Assembly: GCA_017591395.1 (NCBI GenBank)
Contig: WEDG01002501.1
Coordinates: forward strand, 1 to 64,000
Origin: Schistocephalus solidus
Taxonomy: Eukaryota; Platyhelminthes; Cestoda; Diphyllobothriidea; Diphyllobothriidae
Reading direction: 5' to 3'
DNA length: 64,000 nt
The position numbers were made by a program, and so were the translations under genes. The notes beneath the pieces are model-generated. The model was not told where the DNA came from and did not search any database. It worked only from the letters and a program-made list of their open reading frames with translations. Shown one piece after another: positions 1-13,090 of this stretch. Position 1 is the stretch's first letter, and each line of letters begins with the position of its first letter.

Positions 1-17
1 ATCGACGGTCGAACTGT
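1..17 (+). mobile_element. 3' tip of an RTE-like LINE (cut by window edge)
   Basis: The first 16 bases match exactly the reverse complement of the 3' terminus of the LINE inserted at 49645-55149. This suggests that a second copy of that LINE, on the plus strand, ends here and that its body lies left of the window. The match is short, so this is inference. Confidence 0.45.
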
Positions 18-1077
18 CATGTGTGTATGTTGTACACTATTACCTAAACAAAACTAGGACGAAGTGACTGCACTGAACCCCAAGCAATTTATGAAGGACA
101 GTTCGAACGGGAGTTCACTTTACTGGAAAGCAGTGAAGTCATTAGACCAACTAACTCCCACGTATTAAATGACCTAAGGACGGAAATCAGACCACCTTCT
201 GCAAAACGTCACTAGTACAGTACATTTATTCAGTTGTAGCGTCCCTATCTCACTTTTAAAAAGCCCTCTCTGGTGTGCATTTTCCCTTCAATGGACTGCA
301 TTTTATGGGGAAGTTGAACAGAGAGTTTTAATATTAGATTTTCTGAAATATTGCGATTGTTTAATGAGGCATCTCTATGTTAAGTAGAATATCATTTCAG
401 TTTCCGGTGCATGTGCATACGCACATTTCCATTGACGCCTTTGTTAACCCATTTAACCCTAATTAGTTCAAAAAACGATGACCTCATTTTAGTTCCAATA
501 ACCTGGCATACCTGCTTCGACTCTTCTATTTGGAGATGAGTGTCTTTTTAAAATTGTTACATTTTATTTTTAATGCATCAATTTTCCTATCAATGCCAGG
601 CTGTCTAACTACCCAAAAAGCCAGTATGAAAGTAAATCTGTGTTCGGGAGTTATTTTTGCTTCTGATATTTAGCGTTCCTTGCTCATTTTTTTCTACTGG
701 TTAATATAATGCTAGAAATTTTAACCGGGTTTATTGATACCTTACTGCTGTTGCTAGTTGTAAACTCTCTTAAGGTTCATCCTGGTTTGCTTATTTTAAG
801 AATTTTAAGAGCTCCCTATTAAACATCTAATGGCAGACAAGTGCGCTCTAATGTATTTTACGTTTAGCAACTATTTTGTGCTGGAATTCCTGTTGCGAAC
901 GGAAGCATGAACTTTCCATCTTATTCGAGATGGATCTGCATTTAATTCTACTGAAGGCTAGAGCATAGATGGTGTTGGGGGTTACGGTTAGCGATAGGTT
1001 TAAGGTTATGACTTGGGTTAATGTTAGCTTGGGCTGACGTTTAACCGGTTTGGTTGTGGGGTAACTTTAGGGCTAAA
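18..1077. other. No recognised gene
   Basis: AT-rich sequence without a supported ORF. Bases 975-1075 hold degenerate GGTTA/GGGTTA-type words like the interiors of the MITE-like elements at 46.1 and 59.5 kb, but no terminal repeat is visible. Confidence 0.5.
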
Positions 1078-1211
<134 letters not shown>

Positions 1212-1740
1212 AGCACTGCCGGAAATTTAGCGCAAGTTCACCCGCATTACTGTCATTTCGATTACAGTCACCTGGAAGTATCCCATTATGTCTTTAACCT
1301 TTAACACCTTCGTGAGTGGATCGTGATAACTTGGTAACGCCCGAAAAAGGCTAAATGACTTTTCCATTCTTCGATTAATTTAATTATAGTAAAGGCACAT
1401 GCATAATGCCAACAAAGAAAAGGGAGACTGAAAAGGAAATTTCTGGCTCATTAGCCGTCAGCAGCTTAGATAATTTTGAACACCAGCTGCCGTGACACTT
1501 GCAAATTAGGGGTTTCCAAGTTACATACTACATTAATTCTAAATAAGATAAATCACAATTTCTCTGTGTTATTATAAATTTGTCGCATAATGCTTACAAA
1601 TTCCACAATTACTATGGATCTTGCTGTATACTTCATAAGCAGCGTTAATAAATGGACAGATACAGTGTTTTTGATATCTATACGCTTTACCTGGGACTTT
1701 ACAGCAAAAATGGTTTAATTAACTGAGAGAATGAGAAAAG
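1212..1740. other. No recognised gene
   Basis: AT-rich. At 1645-1668 there is a word (ATAAATGGACAGATAC-like) that recurs at about 30606 and 31742, hinting at an old low-copy repeat. Nothing else is seen. Confidence 0.4.
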
Positions 1741-4260
1741 TTAACAGATTATGCAAGAATCTGTAAGAATTAAAAGCTTAAAAATAAACATCCGATGGGG
1801 AGATAGTTCCACTATCAGCTTTTCTATTTCAATCTCTTCACACGTAAGGTAGAGTGCTAGAAATCGCAAAACAGAGCGCTGTGATATTACGAAAACCTCG
1901 ACGTAGGAGATGGGGAGACGCCATGGCAATGAGCTCGGAGGTGAAGAAATTGGTAACATAATCAAGAATTTGCACAGTAAATTGCTTGATTGTTGTGAAG
2001 TGTCGTTTTATTATCGTATCCACTAAAGCAGTATAAGAAATACCGGCAGCAGAAGATAGCATTTGGAAGATACGTTTTAAAATCAGCAAACCATTTCTTA
2101 ACAAAAAAGGGAAAAAATACGAGAGAACAACAGAGGGTGAGGGGAAGAATACATGCATCTGTAAATCGCCAGATTATGGATGGATGTTTATAATGCCTAT
2201 GTAAACGACAAATATAACAAAGAATGTTACGAATTTTAGTAAAAAAGATTATGAATAAGTACGGAGAAGTAAAATTTGGATGTCAAAGTAAAGCCAAGGT
2301 ACCGAAAGGAGGATACCTTATTGGTAAATTATTTGAGCATTAAGGACTAGGAGAGGGTCGCAGGCGAAAAACACATTGGACAGATTTTTCATGGTTAATT
2401 TTAAGAACATTTTCCAACAACCATGCTGATACATGATCCAGGCTATATTTCGGAGACGGGAGATGTGTCTGCTTTTTAAGATTATGACCAACAAACATAT
2501 CGTTGGCCTATTTTATTTACAGACAGTCGTTTAGTGATCTCAAATCATCAGTGAGGAGGAAGAAAAGGTGAGGGGATAGAACGACAGCTTGAAGAACTCC
2601 ACCAATTTTGGGAAGGACGGTAGATTTCCGCCTGCTGGATTGTGCGAATTGAGTGCGGGAAATAGCGTATTCTTCGAGTCAAGAGACAGCCCAGACGGGA
2701 GAGCCACACGCGGATGTTTTTTTAAGGAGTATATGTTGCAGAATGGTGTTTAAGGCAGAGAAGTAGTCACGAAATGCACATGCGTTCATATGGCAGCCCT
2801 TATCTTAATCTTTAGGAGCCGAATGGACCACAAGAGCAATGGCATCCAGGGCGCTACGCATGGGCTTATATGCGACTTGTGAGGGTCAGAGAAATTGAAG
2901 GAGAATGGCATGAGTATATCGACGGCAACTCACTCAGCAGGTTTCAGTAAGGCGGACGAGCAGGCGATCGGACGAGAAAATGAAGGACCAAAATTGGTGG
3001 ATTCTTTAGGGATAGGAGTGGTTCTTGCTCTACGCCAAGCGTCAGAAATCTTAGACTTCATAAAGAACATGTTGATAAGGCATGTCAAAAAGGGACTGTC
3101 TGAGAGCAGCAAGATTTTAGGATAAATGGTGAGACATCATCTGGCCCGAAAGCTGTTGAATCAGGAACCTCATTCAAGTTTTCCTCCACTGATGCTGTCG
3201 ACACGGGAGAAAAGACGGTTGGCAGTAGCGAAATGTTGTTCGAGGGGAGATTGGAGTCAGTTGAAGTACGGATTAAAAGTTTATTTAAAGAGTGTACATC
3301 AGCATCAACGCGTACCAAGTCGATGTGCTGGCCAGTGAGACGCTTACGAATCCTCCAGAGCTCAGCAGATGAAAGATGAAACACAAGTGTAGAAGGAGGG
3401 GCAAAAAACTGGCTAAAAACAGAAGATTTAGCATGCAAATTTCCTTTTTTATTAGGACGTTAACTTCCTTTAGACAACTATGTAGGCCTATTTTGTACAG
3501 ACGTTCCTTTTTACCCCTTAAATATTTTAGATATGAAGAATAAATTCTATCGGATCTGATTATAGCAGTATGTAGAGGACAGCAAATATTGAAAATTACT
3601 TTTGAAAATGTTGCGAGGTAGTTGGAGCGCGATTCGGCATTGGATTGTCTAAGGATAGGGGGATAGCGTACGATATACAAGTCTGGAGCAAAAAAATGTT
3701 TTATAGGGACTTATCAAAAACCTTAATTTTTCTTTCTGGTTTGATTAGCAGTGCACGCGTAGAAGTGGAAGAATTTTTTGTAAGGTTTAATAGCACAGAA
3801 TGATCGCAACGTCACAAAGGAGTCCTGTTTGTGACTAGAAATAGCTTGGTTAGTTGGTCAAAACGTGATTAAGTGGGGCCTCAGCGCGAGTATTGAAGAA
3901 AACAAGATCATCAAAGCCTACCTGTGTAAACAACCCTAGATTCACATGATTAAAGTCACCACATAAGAGAATAGGATGCTTCCAAGACAATAAATCAAGT
4001 TGAAGAAAGTCAAAAAAAATTAGCAACGTCAGAGATTGAGGGGGAATATAAATATGAACAAAAAGAATACCTTTACAAGCTATTTCACAATCGTGGTTTA
4101 CAGATTACAGTGACAGCATCTACCGAATGATCAGAATATAAAAATAAGGATTAACAGATTATGCACCAATTCTGGTCAACTAAAATAGCCGACCCACCGC
4201 CTCTGTTGGAAGTTGAAGATGTTCTATCAGTTTGAAAGCAGCAGAAAGACGTTGGGCTAA
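1741..4260 (-). pseudogene. Decayed CR1/Jockey-like LINE (endonuclease + reverse transcriptase)
   Basis: Piecewise translation of the minus strand recovers a non-LTR retrotransposon in the right order, across many stops and frameshifts. An APE-type endonuclease lies at about 4230-3830: a GGGSAILVDQ-like segment, then LLCGDFNHV (the GDFN motif), then NTRAEAPLNHVLTN. The reverse transcriptase lies at about 3440-2280: FGPDDVSPFILKS (domain 0), DAWRRARTTPIPKES, RDYFSALNTI (motif A), GVLQAVVLSPHLF (motif B), ANDMFVGH in place of YADD (motif C), and HVSAWLLENVLKINHEKS. A conserved C-terminal tail is at 2158-1741. The catalytic box is mutated and the frame is broken throughout, so it is inactive. 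A related tail is found at 25371-25649. Non-LTR RT identity is solid; the clade (CR1/Jockey group) is a judgement by eye. Confidence 0.75.
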
Positions 4261-6689
4261 TGAGTTGTGCATCAATGTTACTATTTAAGCATGGCCTTTA
4301 AAGACCAATCACTTCGGTCTATATATGTTATTTTTTGACAAATGTAGCTCCATATAGTGCGTTTTCTTGAATTTCGAACATGAATTTGTCAACAGGAAAC
4401 CCGGAAGTGACATGTTATTTGTGATTGACGATTCAAGACTATTTGCTAACCACAGCAGCGTTTTTCCGCTGCAAGGGCCTTTGTTGGTAAAACCGTGAGG
4501 AATCCAGCATTTTCGGATCATAAATCTGACATATTGGCCGAAAAATGCAACAACTGGCTTCATGGAAATTATGTTTTAAATGTTTTAGTTGAAGTTTATT
4601 CAAAAAGGTTCTAGCGTAATGTAGAGATGAACTCATAACCATAGCTCAAAGAAACAAAGCAGCGAACAAAGTGCAAGATATCAAAGCAAAATAGGGAGAG
4701 TTATTTACCATTGGAGAAAATTTTCACGTAAATAGAGAGCAAACAAAATGACGGCTCAAATTCAAAAACCCGCCGGTGATAAATGGATATTTATATTCAG
4801 CGATGATACCCATGTAAGCATTTAAGAAGTCGGGTTTGGCGAATGTACGCTTCCGATTATTCATCATCAGGCCTTTACAATAATATAAGGGAGGGTAGAG
4901 TAAAAAAAGTTTAAACATCCAATCAGCAGTAAGTATGTGGGGAGAGAGTTGAGGGCATTCAGAGGTCAGGGGTTATAGTCTGCTCCCATAGGGGTGAGGG
5001 TTGAGGAGGTGAGGGAGGTGTACGACAGTTATCTATGTTACCGCTTCGTCGCTGTGACGCGACGCGGCAGGAGGTGTTAACGCAGATGCTGAGTTTTTTC
5101 GGACAAAGGAGCCTTAGGGCCACTACAAAATATATATCTGTCGTAAAAATATCATAATAAGAACCTTTTTAAAACCGAAAGGTATCCTTTCATCAATGAT
5201 AACTGTTCATGTCTGTCAAGAAGACAGTATTAAAATTCGACAGTGCCCGCCGGCAGACAAAAGAAAGATTAGTTTGACATTTCAGACTGTCCTGACAGGG
5301 GATTACTTCGTGTCCCCTTTCGAGATTGGAAAGAGTGCGTTTGTGGGTGTCGGTCCCAATCAATTTCGAGGCCGACGCTACCAAAACTGCCCCTGACTCA
5401 CGGGCTGGCTGCTACATCGGAGATTTTTATAAGCCCATGGGAGTGGCTTGCATGGCTGCGGGAACGAAGGCACGTCTTCTATTTTACGCCTGGAATCCCC
5501 TAGCTAGCTCATAAGCGGTCGCATGTTGTAGTCAAGGCAGACTGCCGGTAGAGAAAAGGAAGCTGTGATGTTGAGTTGGGGTTTAATTGTCACCATCAGC
5601 AAACCACGCCCCAGCCCTCAACAAAGGCCACATTACAGATGCTGACTAGAGGTCTGATCAAACTTTTCTCAGTGGTTGAAGTGTAACCGACTGGCTAAGG
5701 AAAGTAAATCAGTCAAATTTGGCCTCACCTGTTCTCGGTGATATCCTTTCGAGATTACCGACTGCTGGCTGCTATACGACAATTTTGAAATATTCTAGGC
5801 GTAGAGTCTAGGTGGCAGAGAAAATAGGCATTTCAGCTCAGAACTGAGGGCTGAACAGCAAACGTAAATCTATATCTTATATTACTGTTTTTGCGTTAGA
5901 ATCTGTTTGACATCCATTTTGCTTTTATATTGAAAAAGGCGTTCCTTTAGGGCTCCACGACGAGCAAAGGCTCTGTCACCCCTAAAAACTTTAATTTGCA
6001 GTTTGTGTATTTTGGTTTACCTATAAGTCGATTGGACGGTACTCTTTACAAGTGCAGGTAAACCTTTTGGAGTAAAAAAAATATTTTGCGTTATTTCCAC
6101 AGTTTTTAGCTACTGATGCGATAAAATAAAGTATGGGATTTTTAGGCCACAATACTATTTACTCATGAATTTATGCGTAAATGTTTCTTCACTCGTTCAC
6201 GTGCATCCACAAAATCTTTGTCAACTTCAAAAAGTCAACACACTCAGATGTTTACTTTTCATGCTTCTTGAAAATCAAGCCTTTATCGTTCGTTCATATT
6301 TTGTCAGCTTTCTTTTATCAATTACCGCATGTAGCTGTACTAATTTTCCAACGCCCATGGTTTTTAAACTAAAGGTTGCGCCATTTCAACCTCTAACCGA
6401 TTTTATCCATGAGCTCACTGAATTTTTCTGAAATCACTGACAATGGGAATAATTTCAAAAAATGGTAGAAAAACTACATTTTTTAATTTTAATTTGTTCT
6501 TCAATGATGAAATATGTAAAAAAAAACCGTCGAATTCAAGCAAAATACGACAACTTGTTTTCTAATGAACATCCTCTTATTTCAGACAGATGATTTTTAA
6601 ATTAAAGTATCGATTATTTTCACAGCTTTTAGAAAATCAACAAGAAATTTTGTTCCATCTCTTAAAGTACGGCTTCAAAATCTATGCGA
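4261..6689. other. No recognised gene
   Basis: Only short ORFs without recognisable domains. A small G+C-rich hairpin (CGCTTCGTCGC / GCGACGCGGC) lies near 5043-5073. The left part could contain the unrecognisable 5' end of the decayed LINE. Confidence 0.4.
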
Positions 6690-6757
6690 AATTATTCAGA
6701 ACGAACGCGATCGCTGGTTCAAGAACTTTATTCGCCTAACGTTTTGGATTCCAACTT
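6690..6757 (-). mobile_element. PLE-C 3'-end fragment
   Basis: The minus strand carries a diverged version of the PLE-C terminus (AACGTTAGGCGAATAAAG, then a GCGATCGC word), aligning with 46501-46550 and 45165-45222. The ribozyme core seen in the 46.5-kb copies is lost here. Confidence 0.55.
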
Positions 6758-8540
6758 GGAACTGTCTGCAAGGACAACATTAAATACGTATAAGTTATTT
6801 CATCAACATATGAAAGACATTAAAATTTCCGTTAAAAAGAAAGGGTCAATTTCCGCATTTTTCAGTGCAAAAATCACTTCCATAGCGGAACGAAGGCGTA
6901 ATGAGTCATTCTTTGATTCTGTAATTACAACCCTCTGTTTTCGATGGGTGCGACCACTATCATTTTTATTTGCATAAATTGCATCTGACCGGAATGTCTG
7001 TGCCTTAGCAGATGCACGTTATATTACCAGTTCAACAAAATTGCAGTTCAGAATCATCCCTACTGATACAGTGGAAATTCAAGGACAGGGGAAGACTTTT
7101 ATATCCTAATCCATGCAAATAAACAATAATTAAAAATTAATCAAATGAGTATTTTTCGTTGCAAACGATCTTCGTGTTCAGTGCTGTGCCCATAAATTGG
7201 AAAAAATAGCGGCTTTTGGAATTGGGTGGTACCTATCAGATTCCCAGTAGGTTTTTAGTATGCAAACAATAGGGGCGAACTTCTCTGTTGAATGCTTTTT
7301 TGGAAACCTAGCCCACTGAATCGTTGAACAATACTAACGTTTTTCATTCCCATTTTCCGGTTATTTCTAAAGCCGCCACACTGGATCTGATGCCGTTTAT
7401 GACTGACTGAACTAAAATCTTGACAGGATTGAAATAAAACTTTTAGAACTAGACCAAGATGTTTTGCGACATTACTATCCAGTCCGATATAAACTATCGT
7501 TTACGGTATGGTGATCAATGTTGTTTGATTGAGGTTAGTAATTTTCGAAGATTTTCCTGATCACGTTTGTTTAATAAACAGGAAATAGCTAAATTTAGGA
7601 GAAAAGGTTGGAAGAAGAAAAAGATGTATACTTCTGCGGAAAGTAAGATATAAAAATGATAAAGTAATCAGTTATGCAAAAAGGGCATACTAGGAGAAAA
7701 AATAAGCGTGGGATACGCACCTCTTGCCACTGACCGTGATGGGGAATATGTGCAGTGATGGGGATGAGATTACAGGAGAAAATAAATGGACCTGGATATG
7801 CGCATAGGTCTATTATGCTAAATTTAGATCATACTGCTTAGGCTCTCGTAGTCTCAAGGTCAGCATTTTCGCATCTAACTTTAATTGACAATTTGCAGGC
7901 TAATGACTCGGAAGTACAAATCACCTTTCAATATCCTTGGAAAAAGAAACGAAAGGCACTTATTGGTGTTAGGTCAAATACAACGGACTGATGTCTAAAC
8001 GCCCACGAATGCCCTAATTATGCTTTTTTGAAATGCCCGGTGTATCTAACCCTGTTTGACCTATCGGCACTCCGGAAAAGTACATTTTGCCTGTAGGTTT
8101 GCCTTGACAGCCCAAAATTTCGTAGGTCATCGAAACAAATTGAAGAGCTTTATTCTCGTCTGTGCTATAGTGCACGGGCTCTCACTGCATTTCAGCCCAA
8201 GATATGTGTTGAAACGATTGTCGAAAGTGTATCCTTCTGCGAAACTGACTGTAGTTATGTTGAATCAACTGATTTTTAGCTACGTCGCCTGGAGAATTCG
8301 TAATGCAAACTCATTTATCTTGCTTCTGTCTTTCTAATCTTCCTATAATTTTGATACTACTAAAGCCGAATCTTTTATCTTTTTCAACGCTGTACATTAC
8401 ACAGTACAGTAAGATAAGACCAATTTGATCTCCGTATTATGCTGCCTTCAGTCTTTCTCAACTGTGATAAAAAACCAACATGTAAATTGCCCTTTATTGC
8501 GATACTGTAGCCTTTTAGTAATCAATAGGCTCACGAGAAG
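6758..8540. other. No recognised gene
   Basis: AT-rich; short ORFs of 93-97 codons show no recognisable domain. Confidence 0.4.
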
Positions 8541-8544
8541 ACAC

Positions 8545-8934
8545 ATGGACAAACAAGTGGGGCATATAATTTTCATATAAACCAGAATGCACTATCAGAC
8601 AGCAAGTCATGAAGCCCAAAGACCCGCTATCAGTAACACAACAATCAGCAGTGGTCTACAGCATACCATGCCAAGATTGTGATGCAAGGTATTTTGGTGA
8701 AATTGGCAAGTGCCTGGCCACAAGGTTGCATGAACACCAACTTGCACTCTACCGCAAAGACAAGTTGTCTTTGGTTTACGGTCACGCACAACAGCTGAAT
8801 CACGATTTCGCCTTTGAGAAAACGAGGGTGATTGGCCGAGCCAATGAGAAGATGGCCAGACTGGTGCTCCAGAGTTGGTCCTCGACTGGCACACTCAACC
8901 GAGTGGGAACAATTATTGGAAATCTCAAGATTTA
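8545..8934 (+). pseudogene. PLE-D GIY-YIG endonuclease fragment
   Basis: Translation gives the C-terminal part of a Penelope-like element. In frame, but upstream of the first Met and after one stop near 8568, is the conserved SYKPECTIRQQVMKPKDPL segment. It leads into VVYSIPCQDCDARYFGEIGK, the PLE version of the GIY-YIG motif with its CxxC, then TRLHEHQLA (catalytic Arg region), and MARLVLQSWSSTGTLNR, where the usual catalytic Glu of REFLEAW is not conserved. The family's RT domain is absent, so this is a 5'-truncated relic. It is distinct from the PLE-A and PLE-B copies nearby. Confidence 0.8.
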
Positions 8935-8939
8935 AACAG

Positions 8940-9715
8940 GGATCCTAGGGATTATCGGGCTCCTGATGCGCAATCCGTTGGACGTCGAGCGTGTTTATTG
9001 ATACGTAGAAAGTACTTTCTAACTTTAAGTCCCATTTAATCCGTAAATTCTGAGCAAACGATGTTACTGCGTTCAAAAATTGTGTGCTTCTTTTTTCGTG
9101 CATTTTTTGGGAAATTGTTCATATATTTTACACAGATGCTTGCAAAAAAAACCGATTGAAGTGGTCGCAAATTGTTTTTTGAGAGTAAGTGTCGTGATTT
9201 GCTCGAAGAATATACGTAAACTGAAAAAAATGTAACTTAAATTGGTAAGGCAGCCAAAAGGCTAAACCATGGTCTTTTTCATAGGCTAAGTTCCATACAG
9301 TCTACTGAGGAATTTGAGCATATTTTACCCTTGCGCTTAAAATTAATTTTTACGCTTGTTTCATGGGAACTTTTGCCTTTTCAGTGTTTTGAATCATGAC
9401 CGTCTTTCGGTTTTCATAAAAGCATACCTTATTTTGAAACAAAATATCATATTATAACATACGTTTAAGGCTCCCATACCACAGTTCAGATATTTTCAAG
9501 GAGGATCATTCACATAACTTGATATATTCACATACCAATGCTTACTTTGATTTGCGAAGTACCTTTCCATGTTAAATAAGACGCAAATGAAATCCTTTGG
9601 CAAATAAAAGCCCGCTAATAGTAAGTTAGGGCGTATGACTTTGCGTCTGCTTTAAGGGCGTGCTCGTCTTTACATCCTCCCGCCACAATGAGTTGACTGG
9701 CAACATTCGCAGAGT
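8940..9715. other. No recognised gene
   Basis: AT-rich, no supported ORF or repeat. Confidence 0.4.
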
Positions 9716-9795
9716 ATGGTGGTAACAGGGATAGTGACTTGCGCGTATGTTAGCTTATAATGTTAGTAGACTGCAACGTCCTCACTTCCAACCTA
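9716..9795 (-). mobile_element. RTE-like LINE 3' UTR fragment
   Basis: The word GTGACTTGCGCGT and its flanks align with 49692-49760 inside the 3' UTR of the LINE at 49645-55149, in the same orientation. It is short and diverged. Confidence 0.5.
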
Positions 9796-12040
9796 TCCGG
9801 TCTAATGTTCTGCACTGTGCTCATGGGCGCCTGCCGTGAAGGGCGGTCGGGAACCCGCATCAACCACTGAATTAACGGAAAACTGACGAACATCGGTCGC
9901 AAGCCGGCCTATGTTAGAGTATTCCAGCCCTGAATCCATAACCTATTGATTCTGGGTAATTATGCGCTTAACAGCATAAATTTCGGTTTATCCTTTGGTG
10001 TAGCTTGGTGCATACTGGGAGAACTAGGTCATCTGCAACACGTTAAGACGGACTGTTAAACTTGTGAGCCACTGATTCCAAGGCCAGCTTCAGTCTTCGT
10101 GCCTTCATCTCGCCTTTTAGGAGCTCGGTGGTTCATAGATGGCGGAGTATTTGACATTTTTCTCTTATCCGCCTAACTATAAGCGAATTAACTTAAACTT
10201 CATCGGTGCTCTGTTCACTACGTTGGAAATGCGGTTGAGATCCTCGTTCGTCACGCTTGAACCATCTTACGTGATTGTGGGAAAAGATTTCACGTTAACT
10301 AATCGACTTTTGATAGCGTTCTGACAGGAATTTACCAAAAAAGTTAGATTGGACCTTTCCAGGCCGCAAACGTGAATCCCAAACCACTTACCCGGAATCA
10401 GGTAATCAGCCAGCAAAACCCTCACAAAGGCACTACCATACTCCTAACAGTTCAGAGAAGACCTAAAATATTTATTGACATGTTGAGTGGCGTACATTCA
10501 CCTATTTGTGTTGCAGAGCAGAAATTCGGTTTTCCGTTTGGCCTTGGAGGATATTCACAGCTGTGCACGCAGGTTAGAGTTAAGTTTACGTTTAGGTTTA
10601 GTCTTTGACACCGGTTGTGACACCCGAATACAAACCTTCTCTAAACGTTTAGGCAAATCCACCCCAACTACCCTTTTATTCCTCTGATTTATTTTGGAGT
10701 TCTTTTAAAAGAAGGTGATTTAACTGCATGGTGACATTGAATTGGTCTGGAGAGTACCAGCTGTAAGATCCACAATTGAGTAATATGTCATCCAAGTAAT
10801 GTGATAACTTTGCATTTCTAACCTTTTTTAGAACTCATTATAAGGCCTAATATCTTTAGTTTGTTACTTTTGCATTCATCATATAAGCCATGTGCAAATT
10901 TTTGCCTCCGATTAATTACATCACTTATTTTCAATGCTTTTGAATAAATTGAAGAGTTTTTTTTAATTTAAAGGGCCAAGGTTCCTATTTTTGCAAATAA
11001 GGGCAACCAAGAGTGAATGGTGTCCTTATCGGTTACACAAGGTTAAGCACATTATGATCTTTCTTCGATGTTCAAACTTCTCAATTCCAAATAAATTAAA
11101 GAAAATTTTCTTTGAAGCATGCCTAGCAACGTAATATCGTATAGCGCGCCAGCTACATGTTGGTTGAAAGCGCCGAAAACTTGCCACAGTGTCTACCTCA
11201 TTTCTATCACCCACAATTTTTTTCCAAATTTAACTGCAGTTAAAATGTTATATTAGTGCCCACCACCTCTTTCCTAAAATAACTCTTAGCCTGAAGAAAT
11301 TCAGCCTTCTTTTCTTTTACTATTATTAGAAATATTGTCTTAGGGGAGTTCGGTGAAATGGCTTCTGGTGTTGACAATCCTGTCCAGTCATATGGTCTAA
11401 AGAAGAACAAAGGTGGAAGTGTTACCAAATGTCTTTCCAGACCCTTTGATCGACGAACTTTTTATGCACCATAAAAACATTCTGGCCGAATTTATATTTT
11501 AATCTTATGGAATTCATTTAAAATGTCTGTATCCCAACAGAAAACTAAGCTTAGAACCTAAAGTTTTAGCTCACTGTACAGAAAACCTGAGCCAAAATGT
11601 CTTGATCAATGAGAACCCTTGCAATAACTTGCCAAAATCGGTCTTCCTCTTTAATATCTGATAATGTCTTTAGTTCCGTTCAATAACTGCAATCATCCAT
11701 TGCTGCCATGATATTGGAGGCCTCCTTCGAAAAAGGCCACATAAACCTGAGCAAACCAATTCGTATTCAATTTAAGTGGGAAAATATTTTTGACATTTTA
11801 TCCCATAAATTACTTGGTAATGTAAGCCAAAAACCTAAAATATACTTTGGATTTGAAATTATTTATTACGTGGGGTTTTACTATGGACTATCTTACAGCG
11901 TAATCCCAAAATATCTCAACCATCCCAAAAATGCCGGCTTTTAAGTTAACTTATTTCGGTTGCCTGCAAAATTCTACAGAATCAAAAACTGCTCCATATT
12001 TAGCACACATTTTCGCGTGAAATTTTGATGGCTTAATATT
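9796..12040. other. No recognised gene
   Basis: Low-complexity AT-rich sequence with unsupported short ORFs. A stretch at about 10395-10445 resembles 26435-26485, which suggests an old unclassified interspersed repeat. Confidence 0.4.
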
Positions 12041-12190
12041 CAAATATATTTTATATATAACATATTAAAATGTTATTTTTCAGTTTATATTCCTAATAAT
12101 ATATTATACATAATATATATATATATATATATGTATAGTAATTTAATACCAAAAATAACATTCTGCTATGTTATATATAAAATATATTTG
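12041..12190. repeat. AT-rich palindrome (possible MITE)
   Basis: The 40-bp arms 12041-12080 and 12151-12190 are inverted copies with 37 of 40 positions identical. They flank a 70-bp centre that includes a TA run (about 12112-12132). This could be a short terminal-inverted-repeat element or a fold-back of microsatellite origin. Confidence 0.8.
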
Positions 12191-12790
12191 AAATTTGAGA
12201 CCCGCAACCATCAGTTGTAGTCCAACGCTTAAGATAATTCGGTGAGAGGGCTGAACTCCAGTAGATTTCTGCATAGTGTTGAGAATCATAATTACGCCAA
12301 GCGTTTTTGAGGCCTAAAAAAATGAGGCCTATGGAAAAAATGTTCTATTTGAAGGAAACTCCATCCTGTGTGAGTATCCTGATTAGGGCAGTAGCATAAA
12401 ACAGGATGGAGCAGTTTGAATTTGGACCAAAACCAAAATGAGGGGAAAACATAGGCCTGTCAGATTCATGCTATTTTTGTCGGAATAGTGCGCGCACTGA
12501 GGAGTTGAACTGGCGCTCTCAAAATTTTAAAAAAGAGACTCGATCCCAATGCACACGCAAAATTCTGGGGTTTCAAATGTCAACAAGTAGGTTCGTAAGA
12601 CTAGGAAGATGAAGTGAGGTTTTAAGCCATCTTTCTTTCTTTTTGAAATCTCTATCATCCCCTATTTTATATACAATCCAGGAGCATGTCATTTTGCATC
12701 AGTTGGTTATCGGTAAAGCCATTGGTTCTGGTCTGCATCAAAATGGCTGAATAGTGTCCTCTTTTATGCAAGTAAATCGTGCAGATTTGC
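12191..12790. other. No recognised gene
   Basis: No supported ORF or repeat. Confidence 0.35.
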
Positions 12791-13090
12791 ATTCGTTGAT
12801 GAATGCTCACCGATCACTAACGGAACTCACTCGTTCTGACCTACGTTGAGGCTCACTCACAAGCCCCGCCGGCAGGCGCACAGGAGCTTTTAGTAGAATA
12901 GGCAGATGAATATTGCTGGCAAAAACGTGGGAGACTGGAATGGTCATACCTGGCTTATAAGCCGTCGACCGCACCACCCAAGGATGGAACCAGTGACCCG
13001 TTGATCAGAAGTTCAACCCTCTTACCATTTGGCCAGAACTGGTCCTTCCATTCTCCTCATCTTTGCCGGCAATATTCATCTGCCTATTAG
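12791..13090 (-). mobile_element. SINE copy with tails at both ends (decayed)
   Basis: Read on the minus strand, 13050-12980 is a decayed tRNA-like head and 12980-12897 the SINE body and tail. It retains CCATTCCAGTC-like and TAGGCAGA-like blocks, but the hammerhead core CTGATGA has become GGTCGA. A second tail in the opposite orientation lies at 13040-13090, making an inverted repeat around the head. A companion motif at 12795-12832 (GATGAATGCTCACC) recurs at 62694 and, inverted, at 62837-62876. Confidence 0.65.

Noticed and set aside
2895..3338. Plus-strand ORFs at 2.9-3.3 kb
   Set aside because: The minus strand here translates into ordered reverse-transcriptase motifs, so these are shadows.
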